Assembly (NCBI GenBank): GCA_905221605.1
Contig: CAJNDS010000380.1
Location: 378,001-442,000 of the forward strand
Direction: 5' to 3'
Origin: Symbiodinium natans
Taxonomy: Eukaryota > Sar > Dinophyceae > Suessiales > Symbiodiniaceae
DNA: 64,000 bases
Part shown: positions 35,713 to 47,799 of the stretch, piece after piece
Numbering within the stretch: position 1 is the first letter of the stretch
Layout of the letters: every line of letters starts with the position of its first letter
Notes under the pieces: model-generated
The model's input: the letters and a program-made list of their open reading frames with translations, nothing else
What the model was told of the DNA's origin: nothing
Databases searched by the model: none
Position numbers and translations under genes: made by a program

Positions 35713-36419
35713 CTGGGCTTCCAATGGCGCAGCCTCCTGGGAAAGGCTTCCACAATTTCTCGGCTCACACTCTCAAGATAGTGAAGAGCTTCCATGGGCT
35801 GCATGCACCGCACGGGATGTTACTGTACTTGGCCTGAGATGCCAGAGGCAAGGAATTCGGCATTCACAATCATCACCATCGCTGTTTTGTTGCTGTTGCT
35901 GTTGCTGTTGTTGCTGTTGCGAATCGTGTCCTCGCCTTGATGTTGTCGCCCCGCTGGCCGGAGCCCACTAGCCTGAGCTTGAGGTCATTGCTTGCACCGG
36001 GTTCGCTAAACGCAGGCGATCCGGTTAAAACAAACGCAGCGCATTGGCAAGCGTCCGTCTGCCACTCACTAGGCTCAAACCCTGGAAGAGAGAAATGGTA
36101 TTTTCAGATTCTGGTCCTCGTTGCAAACTCCTACGAGTGTGCGGTCAAGAAGCGTGTTGATGACGCCGAGGTAGCTCTCAAACTCGAGCGACATAGAGCG
36201 GACCTCTTTGAACCCAGGACAGTAAACACCAGCAAAACCATACATAGTAATGATAATTTCGATAGTGGTCATGGTAGGTGTGGTAGTGGTAGTGATTTCG
36301 TAGTGGTAGAAGTCACATGCAGCACGTGATAGAAATTAGCAGGCATGAATATGCCAAAAAACTTATTTGCACCATTCGTTTGATGGAGCACTTATCATCA
36401 TCCGAGCCAAGGCTTGCAC

Positions 36420-36470
36420 CTGGTGTCCCATACTTTCCGAGATGTAGACGTTGACCGGCAAAGTACCGTC
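36420..36470 (-). CDS. NHL-like repeat exon (LPVNVYISESMG)
   Basis: The exon is 51 nt, 17 codons, phase 0 to 0. The acceptor is excellent (CTTTCCTTCTTGCAG) and the donor is GTGCAAG from 36419. DGTLPVNVYISESMGHQ has the V-Y-I-x-E-S strand of an NHL blade. Confidence 0.65.
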
Positions 36471-36949
36471 CTGCAAGAAGGAAAGGTCCGCAAAACAGCA
36501 AGGATTGTGAAATCTTTGCAGATCGTGGTAGCTACAACAGGAGCACCACGGTATAACAAGATGCCAACGAATTCCTCATGAGACTTGTGGCCTCTGATCA
36601 AAGCTGCGTGACGAGTGGAACCTGGCAGCACGGTCCTCGTTGCTGACGAAGGCAGAAGAGACGGCAACCCCAGAGGGGCCCTGCAAGCAGAGAGGAACTA
36701 GCTTCGTGCTCGCTCTGGCCTGCACTCTCCTGTACTCCCCTCAAGGCCCGCTGTCGCCTGCATCCGCGCCAGCCAAGCCACCCCACCATCGCCCTTGCCC
36801 TGAGATTGGCCAGCGGAGCCCCCCGCAGCAGTGAGGATCACATTGGCTTGAAACTCATTGGTGCCTGGCCAGTGGATGCCCAAGCTATATAAACAGTATT
36901 AAACACTGATATTGGTTGCTGGATGTTGCTGGTGTGCAGGCCTGGAATC

Positions 36950-37001
36950 CTGACTGGGATCTCCATGGAGACGACTCGGAGCACATTGTTGCCGCTGTCA
37001 C
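36950..37001 (-). CDS. NHL repeat, second half (GDSGNNVLRVV)
   Basis: The acceptor is TTGGTTCTAG (AG at 37002-37003). The exon begins with the last two bases of a codon, then DSGNNVLRVVSMEIPV. This is a clear NHL strand. The 3' edge is approximate. Confidence 0.65.
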
Positions 37002-37338
37002 CTAGAACCAAAAGCCACAGGATCTGCCCCAAGTGGCACTGGTCAAAAGAGCCCTTCACTGGTAGCGCTGGGACCAGGCTGTAGCAAGAACTGCTTGCAC
37101 TGGCATTGCTTACATTGACCGCTTCAAGGGTTGCTACCAGTGATTGATACCGCTTGTCTACATGCGCAATGGATGACTGTGTCTACAAATACTTTTGCCC
37201 AGGAGCAAATCCACAGCATCTGATGCCTTGGCAGGACACGCAGACACCCATGAGAACCTTCTCTGATATGAACGACGTTAAGCATGTCCTTCTGCTTGTG
37301 CGTGCGTTCACAGACGGCTGGGTGGGTTGGTGGGTAGG

Positions 37339-37371
<33 letters not shown>

Positions 37372-38499
37372 GATATGCGCGTGCGCACTTGCTTTCTGCA
37401 TGCTCCTTGCAGAACAGCTTGTGCTCTGATGTGTTGATTTGCCAACTCTTCATCTATCTTCGTCTCATACCAGTAGTTCTACCCTGCACAGGGCAGATAT
37501 TGCCAGGCATGCGGACTTCCATGTCCCACGCAAAGAAGAACTGGGCCCAGGACAAATCCACGGCTATGCCCGTGGGCCCGTTGAGCTGTGCCTGACGAAG
37601 CGGCGACGCTTCTGAAATTTCAAGGCATGTCAAGGCAACATGCTCAGTTTGTGCTTAACCGATAGGGAGCGCACTAGTCACTCCATCTCGCGGATTCGGA
37701 CTTACTGAGTTGCGGGCTACTTAGCTTCACTAGTGCTTCACTGTTGCCGTGTTGCCGCAAGTTTACGCAAAATCGCCAGGAAGAAAACAAAGATCAACTT
37801 GCTTACTGTAGCGGGTTTGGGGGAAGTGGATGCAGAGGTCGAAAGCTTAATCGGGCGCGGTAGTGGTGGTGAGCAGCGAAATTTTGCGAATCCCCTACAG
37901 TCTGAAATGCTCGTCGTGGATACCAAGCATGACGCAGGAACTGTGACAATGTCTAGGTTCAGGAGCTGTGTCCTGTTGTTGACACTGCACTACCTGTAAG
38001 TGAGAGTTCAGCATTTTGAGTGGGTTGAACAAAGAAACACACCTGCAATTGAAATCTCTCTCCAGGACAAGAACAAAAAGCCCGTGAGACTTCCAGCCAA
38101 CAGTTCATGAGACTTCAATTGGTTTCGACCGACCGAAAGCACCAGGACATCTACGGCAATATGCGGCATTGAATTCGCCTCGCGTGCGGGACCACCGTCA
38201 CCAGAGAAGCCACGAAAGCCATTCCCGGCGATGGTCTCGATGATGCCTTTCGCGTCTGGTCTTTAGAGTCTTTACACAATCGCAAGGCACCTAGCCCTGA
38301 GGATTTGCGCGAGGGGTCCAAGGCTCACAGCTGATGTTTTCAAGCACAGAGTCTACTTCCCAATACCCCATTGAACGACCCCCAGACGATGATACGCTTG
38401 TTTAGGGGCGGGGCTGAGGGAGCAAGTGCAACATAAGTTGGTTGGGTCAGAGACTTTCAGGTTCAAGTCTCCTTCATGGCTCTCTTCTGGCCTCTGTTG

Positions 38500-38565
38500 A
38501 GCGGGTTCCTCGTCAACTCGATCCTGCGAACACGGTCACTGCCATAGTCCGCGATGTAGAGAAAC
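38500..38565 (-). CDS. NHL repeat, second half (FLYIADYGSDRVRRIEL)
   Basis: FLYIADYGSDRVRRIEL is among the best NHL strands in the window. It joins in phase (AA|G) to the exon ending at 38983, across a 417-bp intron (38982-38566) with a non-canonical GG or GA donor. The 3' edge is approximate. Confidence 0.75.
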
Positions 38566-38982
38566 CTCGTTGCGCCAAAGAAATGCGTCGAGGCCCCCAC
38601 GCAAAATCAGCTTTAACCAGACACTTGGGCTTTTCACAAAAACCTTCATTGCTCTGACCTGTCTCGACAGCTGGTGCATACCAGAACTATTCTCCTCTCC
38701 GTTTGGCACCTACTGACTAAAAAGTCCTTGGGGCGTGGTCACAAGACCTGGCATTGACAAGACATAGAGTCTGTATATACATCGGTTGAGAAATACATGC
38801 CCCTTTTCCTGCAGCATGTGGCAAAACTGACTATCACACATTTCATATGCGCCCCGCCTCGATGACTATTTAAATTGAAGGCTTGGATGCACTGGGCTGT
38901 GAAAGTCTCGAACACGGAAAGCCTGAAACATACTGAAGAACACACACTCCGTGACGATGGTGTGCCGGGTGGCGTGTGATCC

Positions 38983-39062
38983 TTGTCCAGGGCGAGACCC
39001 AGGGGCGTGGAGAGCTGCGCATTGAAAGCCGAACCATAGTCTCCTTCCGAATCGAAATGCTT
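38983..39062 (-). CDS. NHL repeat, first half (LSTPLGLALDK)
   Basis: GDYGSAFNAQLSTPLGLALD is the linker and first strand of an NHL repeat (G-D-x-G ... L-x-x-P-x-G-L-A-L-D). It continues at 38565. Confidence 0.7.
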
Positions 39063-39751
39063 CGCAGGCGAGATGCTTCGGGTGAACATCATGTCCAACA
39101 TTCAGCCCCTCTCTGCAGTTCACGTACCTTCAAAAATCCAAAACGACAGTATCACAACAGAGTGCAGTGCTTCAGGACACCTGCAAGCTTCGACTCCAAG
39201 TGCGAAAGAAGCAACGACACACTACAGAAGGTCACCTCCGTTTACCCAAACCTGCGCCAACCTAAAACCTTCATTGCCGAACCAGTGTCATGTCACACAT
39301 AGAAGATGTCATCTCCGAACCATTTACAGGACTTCATGCTTGGCGGGCAGCCAACATTAGAATCCAGGTATCCTTCATTTCCTTCTGAAGACTACGGAGG
39401 ACCATGGGCACAGCCAACTACAGCATCCGCAAACCTCAGAACACGCGGGTGTGGCGGCCTCTCGTTCCCGGGAAGAATTGCCCTGCAAGCGTATAGATCC
39501 GACCTCGGATGCTGGGAGTTGGCCGACCCAACCCAAGATGTTGGCGCGTTGCAAGGAACTACTCCAAAAATCGACACCACTCGCACAGAACCAATGTTTC
39601 TGTTTCTTTGCCACCATGCAGTCATGGTCAATAGAGGTCCAAGCGACTCCGTGTTACACCACGTTGCACTCAATTCACCATCCCATGCATCGATTGAGCT
39701 CGAAAGTGGCATGTTCAATGCAGCTGCGGCTGTTGATTGCAGCCGAGAGGC

Positions 39752-39872
39752 CTTGCTCTATGTCCAACCATCGTAGCATGTGTGTACCGCGCTCAGTGAA
39801 GAAGACCCGCTGATTGGAAACTGCTATTCCTTGGTTGCATGGAGTATCGAGTAGACCATCTGGGTCACTCCA
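39752..39872 (-). CDS. NHL repeat exon (GIAVSNQRVFFTERG)
   Basis: GLLDTPCNQGIAVSNQRVFF, then TERGTHMLRWLD, makes a whole NHL blade in one exon. The likely donor is GC at 39751. The upstream edge is approximate. A further NHL start (GVQSPLSDPYGCWDS) lies at about 40005-40060. Confidence 0.65.
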
Positions 39873-40004
39873 TCCTGCTATCCGTGGAATCCTGCATTGA
39901 TGCACCCTGCCCGGGCTTGCCTATCTGAAGGGCTTATATAGAGTGCAAGAGACTGCGCACATCTGCACAACCTGTCCAATCCTTTCCTTCTTGAATCCCA
40001 GCAA

Positions 40005-40060
40005 CCGTAGGGATCGCTGAGGGGACTCTGCACGCCAGGAGCCCCATCCTCGGAGTACCA
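40005..40060 (-). CDS. NHL repeat, first half (SPLSDPYGCWDS)
   Basis: GAPGVQSPLSDPYGCWDS fits the G-x-P-G ... L-x-x-P-x-G start of an NHL blade. Edges are approximate. Confidence 0.5.
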
Positions 40061-40329
40061 GTGGCGAAAATCAAGCAAATCAAGCAATCACGTAGCAAGG
40101 CGCGCTCAAGACCATGTTCGCCGGGCCACTACAACTTACATGGTCAAGAGTTCAATGGTTTAGCACTTATACTTATACAGTATCATACAGTACAATCAAA
40201 GCCATTGTATGTAGCGGGACCTCTCAAGCTAAGTCACTTCCCCATCTCTTCCGTGCTAATTACACTCTGTGCGGCCACGTTTCCACCATGTCGATGGTCC
40301 TATTCGGAATCCGGCCATCGCCCGCCACG

Positions 40330-40438
40330 GTTAGCATGATGCCATTGATGATCAGGGTGGCCACATGCATTGCGAAGTGCTCATCTAGGGAGCAGTCTCC
40401 ATCACCGCCACACCAGCAAACCTTGTAGATACCCATTC
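40330..40438 (-). CDS. CWC cysteine-module exon (YKVCWCGGDGDC)
   Basis: The acceptor is AAATCAG (40439-40440). The peptide is GIYKVCWCGGDGDCSLDEHF, then AMHVATLIIN. This Y-x-V-C-W-C ... C ... F ... L layout is one I associate with extracellular repeats of dinoflagellate predicted proteins. In the same open frame it leads into LTVAGDG, a possible first NHL linker. Confidence 0.6.
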
Positions 40439-41241
40439 CTGATTTCAAGGGTTGACTTTGACATACTTTGACTATGTGTGCCCGGCCGTCTATGTACCGT
40501 GTGCTGGAAATTGCACGGAAACCGATCACTTAGAGCAGCAACTCAGCAATGTGACAGCCGGCACTTTGCGCAACGCAAACGAGCAAAGGACAGTTTCCCA
40601 ATCATCTCGCAGCGGCGATTGATCTGGATGTTCTCCCACGTTTCCGACGCAAAGTCGCCATGAGCACCTTGGAAAGGGTTGACCAGGAGCTCATTCGCTA
40701 TGGAACCCAGAGCAGAATCTGGGTATCACTGATCACTGGATGCCTTCTCCCTTCGAAAACGCTCTCAAGGAGCGCCAGCCTCGCAAGAAATCGCAAGCTT
40801 TAGGCCTCGGGATGCCTCGGGCCTGTTCCAAGCCCAGGTGTCATGGTTTGCTGTTTTGTTTCCATTATTTGCTTGTAGACCGGTGTCGTCGCCCTGCCAT
40901 AGTTGTGCAACAAAATGTGTTTGGTAGGTTGGTGCTCCTTGGCTCCCCTCATCCTCAGTACATGTGTCGGCGTCGCTCGCATGCATTCCTACTTGAGCAG
41001 AATGGATCAGTACTCTTTACCACGCCGTTCACGAAACACAAGTCAACGGACACAAGTGGATCACGGTCTTTCACACCCAAAATGCATGATCTGAGGTGGG
41101 GCACGCTGTCCCATAGGTGCAGTCAGAGCCAGAACGTCGTCGTGCATAGTGGCACTTCCTGCCGGGCAAAGCTTCATGTCAGAATCCGAAGACCCACTTT
41201 GCGTCCTGACAAAAAGAGGAGAGGGGGGCTTGGCCTTCAAG

Positions 41242-41300
41242 GCCACAAAGCACCGCGTCCGCCACGATGCGAATTCGGTCATGCGGAGCAAGTGCGACAC
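41242..41300 (-). CDS. Exon with LAPHDRIRIV ... CG module
   Basis: The acceptor is TTTTCACGTCTGCAG (AG at 41301-41302). VALAPHDRIRIVADAVLCG matches the L-x3-D-R-I-R-I-V-x5-CG layout seen again at 31.2 kb. A longer open frame in another phase covers 41061-41567 but is less convincing. Confidence 0.5.
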
Positions 41301-42142
41301 CTGCAGACGTGAAAATTCAGAAGGCACTTGCGTTGGCCACACTGGAAGCACCACAGTCTCCACAGATCTGTGAGACAGAGCGCGTAGTGTCGCAGTCACA
41401 TGACATGAGATGCGCACAAAAATGTTGCACATTCGCGTAGTACTTGTAGCATCTTGTAGCACCATGGGTTGCCACAATTTTAACATTAACAGCTTGGTGT
41501 CGCCACTATCTCTCCTGAGAAGTCTCGTCGAATTGGACTTGGAAGTACTATGGAAGTGACATGACACAAGCCCCGTCCCAGATGCCTGTCAGCTGCAATG
41601 GCCACATACCGCCCGCAGTCTGCAGAACATGTCGGTTGCCGGAGGGCCCCTGCAGATCGTGTCGAGAAAATCATGATAGTACGGAGCGACACAAAAGCAG
41701 TGAGCCAGGTCAAAAACGATGCCTAGAAGCTGCCTGTTTCACGAGCTAGGAGAATCAAACGTCAAAAACTCGCGCGCCATCTCTTGACTCGTGGCTTCAG
41801 CACCAGCTGCCTTCGGGGTGACCTCCACTTCACAGACCGACAGCGGCGCCACAAGCGTTCCGGAAACGCGCAGAACAATCCAAAGATAGCGGCCTCTCAC
41901 GGGAGTGGATTGGGTCGGGATGGGTCGGGCATAGGGTTAGGGGCACCTTCTTGAGCTTGCAGAGATGGAGACATGCTACGTAATTCCTACTTAGGAGACA
42001 GACATGCTGGAGGCCAATCTCGTAAGGGCTCCACCGTATACCTTGACATATTCCCACGAGCCCTGTGATCTCTAGTGGAGAGCTCGCCTGAAGCCAAACA
42101 GTTGAACGCGTTGGGCTGCTTGAGTCTGTCGAGCACCACAGC

Positions 42143-44100
42143 TTCCGCGCAAACTAAATTTTCACGCCAGGTGAGGATGGCGTTGCCCAGGCGGATGTCC
42201 AAAGGACCTAGTCACTGGGACATGTTTGCTCGTGTACTCATGTGCACATTGGACAGAGTTTACCACCACAAACGTCACTCTGTGTGGTCGCACATGGAAG
42301 GAGGGAGGGAAAGCACAGAACTCCTGGGTGCAAAGTCAGATGAGTGGAAGCCTGCAGCGAAAGCATCCGGCCTAAGCCGGTGTCAACGCTGTCGCTGCGG
42401 GTCATGATCCGAACCACGGCCACTGGGACCTGCAGTGCAGGATACATTCAAGGAAGTGCGCAGTCACAGTACCAAGGCTTGCGAGCTCAGCTAGCCTTCC
42501 TACACTGGGCCATCGTGCTCCATGACCGTCACTCTACTCTGATCTAGCGCCGCTTTGGCGATTCCAGTTCCAGGACTCCTTCTTAGCACTTGCAGAACCT
42601 TCTGGTGTGCCGTTCAGGACTCGGAAACGGTTCATGGCCAAAACCGGACCCTCAACTATGGGATGCTCCCTTAAAGCACGACGACACACGCATCCACAAC
42701 ACGAAACCGAGGAATGAGCTGGCATCAACCAGGCGCGAATGGTAAGTGCTTGTCAGCACAGAGGCGAGAGGTGTTCGAAACAGTTACTGCACGTGATCTT
42801 ACCTAAGCTGGGGCTGGGCACTGTGTTTCTAGTTCCGATTGAAAAAACTGAAATAGCATCTATAGGCTGCAGATAAGCAGTACGCATTTGTTGTGAACTC
42901 CTCTGTGCAAGCAGCAGTCGCAGAAGTGATCTGGTAGGACATATATATATATATACAGATGCTACTGGTTCCATTGCAGCATATTGCAGCACTGGCATGA
43001 TTCCAAAATCACGCATCCCAGCGCAAGGCAAGAAATAAAAAGCAAACAGCACTACTACATGTGACTATGGAATGCGGCAGTGGTGCAAACATTCGGGTGC
43101 TTAAACTACAAACTGGACAAATGTCTGCAAGTGTCTGCCTTTGCCTAGCGCAACATGATGCAAAACTGAACTAAAGAGCCACTCGCAATCCAAACAGCAA
43201 CCGCAACAATCCTGAAATAAAGGCTGTCACATCAACATGGCCGTGGCAACAGCTGCATGCACCAAGACTCGCAAACAAAGAGCAATAGCCTTTGGCAAGA
43301 TGTTCGACTTGCAGTACGCAGCAGCAGCATCAGCAGGCAATAGCAGGAACACCAGTGGGAGGCGAGAGAGGTCTGGCCGTGGTGGCAATAGTGATATCTT
43401 CGCAGGACAAATGTACGAGATTCCACATGACTTTTGCATAATTTGCATCAATCCCATGTTCAGGGAGAGCGCCTCGCGGCCAAGATCTACCCGCAGCCAC
43501 GGATCCGGCGTCACCTGGCGGTCTTTGCTGCAAGGGTGTCAAGGCCAAGATTTGTACCCAAGGCCCTCAGGCCTTAAGGCCTTAAGGCCCGGAGGCCCGA
43601 GCCAGAATCAGGCAATCAACAACTCACTGCACCTGAAATGGCGGCTTGCTTCATGATTGTTGGATAAAACCCGTCAGAAACCCTCAAGCACCTACGTACT
43701 AGTAGATTCATGTTCAACACATATTCGGAAGAAGGCTCCTCAAGACTTCAGCCCGTACCAGAGCTCTTGAGAGTTGGGCCTTGGTCTCCGCGCAGCCCAT
43801 GCCGAAGAAGAAGGCGGTGCCGAAGTCTCCATCCGTGGCCTTGTTGCCATCACCCGTCCATGTCTCCGTCCCATCCTCCGAGACATACCTGCTGGCACTT
43901 GGGAGGGACATAGGGGCACAGTAGGGGGCACAGTAGGGACACAGTAGGGATACAGTAGGGACACCCAGTGTACCAGTATGGCAAGTGCATGACGGTGCGA
44001 TGGCGATGGGGACTGCACCAGGTGACTCAAGCGCATCTATTCAGCTCGGGTCACTGGGCCGTCGATGACAAGACCACCGGCTGTCCAAGAGCCAAGTTCG
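42143..44100 (-). CDS. Discoidin-like F5/8C (fucolectin-type) domain over five exons
   Basis: Exons: about 44100-44055, 43888-43780, 43514-43473, 42429-42372 and 42207-42143. All phases join. In order they read NLALGQPVVLSSTAQ; then YVSEDGTETWTGDGNKATDG and DFGTAFFFGMGCAETK; then VTPDPWLRVDLGRE; then VAVVRIMTRSDSVDTGL; then PLDIRLGNAILTWRENLVCA. This follows the F5/8 type C / fucolectin pattern: NxALGxPxxxSS, then G-N-x-A-x-D-G, D-P-W-x-R-V-D-L-G, R-x-D, and I-R-x-G-N ... N-x-x-C-A. Such domains bind glycans or phospholipids outside cells. Three of the four internal donors are GC; only the first is GT. The last edge is less certain. It lies between the FTDPSG module and the cysteine/NHL part, and probably belongs to the same large gene. 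Confidence 0.75.
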
Positions 44101-45020
44101 GTGCCAGTCGGGTGGCCAGCTGCCTCAGAGCAACTCTCTCCCCGGCTTGGAAGGGGAGCTTGGACGTGCATGAATGAAGATCGCACGCAGGCCTCTGTTC
44201 AATCTGTTCTTCGGCAGCACAGAGTGCCAAAAGCGCCCAAATACTCGAAGGCCTGTCAGACAAGGTGTCGATGCTGAGGCCCAGAGAAAACACGAACGTG
44301 CACTGGAAAAGGGTCTTGAGCAGTCTTGCCCGGCGGTTACCTGGCCTGCGCATGGCGCGGCTTAGCCGGCACGGCATACACAAGGCATCGCGACAGCGGA
44401 CTAACTCTGTCGTCTTGTGAACTATGTGCATGCGGTCCTCAAGACTACAGTTCGACGAGGCTGTGGTTCTGGAAAGCCCCGCAGCTAGACTTCGAGAAGC
44501 TGTCCCAGTTCTTGCTGTCATCTTGGAAGCTATCTTGAAACGATCTGGCTTAATGACACTGACAGGGCAGCAACTATTGCTCTGCACATTGAGCCGAGTA
44601 GCCAATTACGCTCTTTCATCATGCGGAGATCAGGTGCGCACCCGGGCGCACAGGCAAAGCCAAATCCAGGAGTGCACCGTGCATTTATGACTTTCCAGCT
44701 TGGGCCTGGTCGTCAGAATGTTTAATTTATAGTCTCGCAAGCGACTAAAGCAAGATTGGACCTGCCGACTTCTAGCGATGTACCATCAACAAGCCCATGA
44801 TTCCAGCACACATTCCTGCGTGTGCACTCACCGCCACACAGGCTCAGCTTTTTTTCACGCGCTGGTGTGACAACGGGGCTCGCGCCAGAATGTGCAGACT
44901 TGACATAGTTTCTTCACGTCTTTGTTCACATCCATCAGAGTCGCTCAGGCATGTCCAAGCCCAGGCAACGTGTGCGCCGAATCAAGCAGCAATTTCTGCC
45001 GAAACGGCGCTCTGAGGCTT

Positions 45021-46320
45021 CTCCAGCCACGCATTCAAAGGAACGCCTGGTGGCGCAAGCGTCCCGCTGGGATCTGTGAACTCAAAGGAAGTTTTCTGCG
45101 CACTGCCTCGGCTATCTGCGGTGTCCTGAAATGCCCTAGCTGCCCTAGCTGAGCTCTTTGTTTGCTCTCGTTTGACGCTTCACAAGCAGACTTTAACCTT
45201 GCACTTACCCAAAAGTCGACAAAGCACCGGTCCCGAAATGATCTGAACTTGTCTACAGTCTATCCCACCATGTGCTGACCGGAACACTGCTCTGCAGTCG
45301 CCAAAGCTTCAACTCCAAAGGCACTGGCGGTGGAGAGGGCTTTCCTCACATGCGTTGCGCAACTCACAAACATTCTAAAAACATCTAAAAATGAGCTTTC
45401 CTGGGAGACTGCAGAAATACCGTGGCTCACATGCTTGAAAGTTCAATGTATTGAAAGAGATGCCGAAAGGGTTGACTTTAGAGGGAGCAGGAATGCGCAG
45501 GCGCCGGTTGCTTTGCGACATTCCTGGAAGTAGTCGAGTTTCACCGGGCAGTTCAGACAAGCTGGGAGAGAGCACATGCATATTTGGCAAAAAAAGCGTG
45601 TGCGAACTCAACATAGACCTGCTCAGTCATGGAGCCTATGATTCGTGATCTGTATGTAGGCCTTGAGTGAGAGAAGCAGAGTTGGACGCAACATGCCTGA
45701 CGCACGAATGTTTCATTGTTCTGGACCGTGTTCCCGAGCTCATGACCAAAGTATGCCGCGCAGATCCGACTTTGGGCTGGCTCCGTGCAACCACAGCAGC
45801 CGGGAACGTTGAAGTCCACTTCGGCGGTACAGCTGCTGTCCAGATCCGCTGAAACCACCTCGAACTCACTACTGTGGGAAACGCAAAACCATACCAACCT
45901 TCATTGTGCATGAGACAGCTGCTGCAGAACTCGCTTCACAACTTGCATTTACAACAAGGGCCCCGATGACAAGAGGCCGCTCCTAGCCAGCAAGCATGCA
46001 CCAGGCATGCACTAGACAGAAGTAGCAATATGTACTTGCATGGTTCCGAAGCTTAAAGTCCCGGACCCAGGTCTGATTGTTGCCGCTGGGTTTGATGGTC
46101 ATCTTGCCCGCGTTGATGTCCACGGCCTGTGCCAGCTTAACATGCTTTGAGCGTCGTTGAGTGCTCTGCTTGCAACCTTGGAATGAGGGACCTTTGAAAC
46201 CCTTAAGAGATTCTATAGGGCTCCAGAAGTCCCCAACTCCCTAGTAAGAATCAGTTCACGCTCATGAGCTGCCTTTTTGTCACCATCGTGCATGTCCGCA
46301 TAGACAGCATTGAGGCGCTC
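45021..46320 (-). CDS. ADMHDGDKK-TIKPSG-FNVPG-FTDPSG module, copy 1
   Basis: Exons: 46320-46273 (16 codons, ERLNAVYADMHDGDKK), 46126-46067 (20 codons, AVDINAGKMTIKPSGNNQTW), 45858-45801 (VVSADLDSSCTAEVDFNVP), and about 45095-45021 (TSFEFTDPSGTLAPPG, then VPLNAW). The first two donors are GC (46272) and GT (46066). The junction from the third to the fourth exon is not resolved. I recall this string of motifs from dinoflagellate predicted proteins but know no named family. It looks like a beta-rich extracellular module. An open frame upstream of the first exon (NDPWAWLVVAGTVGFLCRKY) resembles a membrane anchor but is probably intron read-through. Confidence 0.65.
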
Positions 46321-47439
46321 CTTGGCACAAACAGTTGAGCAGCGCCGCCAGTATTTTCTGCACAGAAATCCAACGGTTCCTGCGACCACGAGCCATGCCC
46401 ATGGGTCATTCATACCGGCACTCTACAAAACGTCGCAAATGTGTTCTGAGCTGTGCCATATGAAGCTTCTGTACCTACGCTCTTGGAGCCGGTGCGATGC
46501 AACCTACTTCGCAAATCATGAAAGGCTCAATCCAATGCAGGCAAGGCAACACGACAAGCAAAAAGTGCTGAGCCTTCCACAGACTAACAGCCCACTATAG
46601 CCCACTCCTAACTTGATCCGTGGCTCGGGGCAAGCTATCGGTTCTGACCTCACGCGGCAGCACACAGAAGGGCAAGGCTTTCCAAACATGTCTTAGTTCA
46701 ATTCGAACACTTAACCCTAGCCTTTCAAATAAGCCGTAAAGCTTAACCCCTGACACATCTGCTACACTGAGCGCCGCCAGTGCCCAGGGTTTTATGGCAC
46801 GGCGTGCAGGGCGGTACACAGCTCCTCCACTCAGCGCAATTTGTGAGAGCAACCTTGAAGCCACTTAAAACCGGATCTGCTGACAAGAGACGACCGGGGT
46901 GTGCTAAGCGAAAGCCAAGAATTCAGCGGGGCGTGAGGGGAAGCGAGCCTCGGAGCAGGTACGGGGATGACAACGAGTTTAGCGAGGATTTCAATTGTAA
47001 CGGTTCGGTTCGGTGTTGTTCAGAGTTCGGGCTGGCGGCTTTCGAATCCTTGGTTGGGGTGCAACTTCCTCTCTGGATTCCAGAATGCATGTATTGGGTG
47101 ATCTTGTGGCACAGCTCTGAAGAAGTAGCACGCCGGCGTGGATTCAACCACCCTGCACATCGTTTGCTTCTGCAGGTCCGGAGAGCTCAAAATCTTCTGG
47201 AAAAGCCATAGTGCCGTCCGTGGCTTCCAGTTCCGAGGCTCCAGACCCCTTCACATGTGCAGCATCAGAGGACCCGAGTTTGATGCTCTGCTTCGATTGT
47301 TAAGAGCTTTGGGCATTCCATCATACACGCGATAAACAATACTGCCGCACATGCTTGTCAGAAAACTGTGGTAATCAAAGCCCTCTCGTTTTCTTCATCT
47401 TCATCATAATACATATACATCTGTATGAAGACGCGTAAA

Positions 47440-47462
47440 TGTATATATATATATATATATAT
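47440..47462. repeat. (TA)n microsatellite
   Basis: A short TATATA run lying between the two module copies. Similar short runs are at 42945-42958, 52285-52332 and 56213-56230. Confidence 0.9.
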
Positions 47463-47799
47463 TTTGTGTGTATACTGCATTTACGCTCATCGCTGTACTT
47501 GTAACTATACAGTTGTATACTGCTGTATCTGGCCTGTTGTTTGGCGTCCCTTTCTGCACTAGTTTCGGTCTTTCCTTTTTTTACTTGTTTCTTTCAATCA
47601 GTCTTTAGGGGGAGATGCCCTTTCCCTCCTCCCCCCCCTCCCCCCTCTCCCCCCCCTCCCCCCTCTCCGCCCCCCCACCCGTCCTGCCCCCCCCCGCCCC
47701 CCAAAGGCAAGCCCGTTTGACGGGTCGGAATGAGATCTCGCTCTCGCTCCTCTCTCTCGGCGGAAAGGAGACAAAGCAGCCAAAAGAGTAGGCAAGCAC

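Noticed and set aside
46213-46413. Membrane anchor (NDPWAWLVVAGTVGFLC) fused to the ADMHDGDKK exon
   Set aside because: A polypyrimidine tract and AAG acceptor separate them, and copy 2 has no counterpart; most likely intron read-through.
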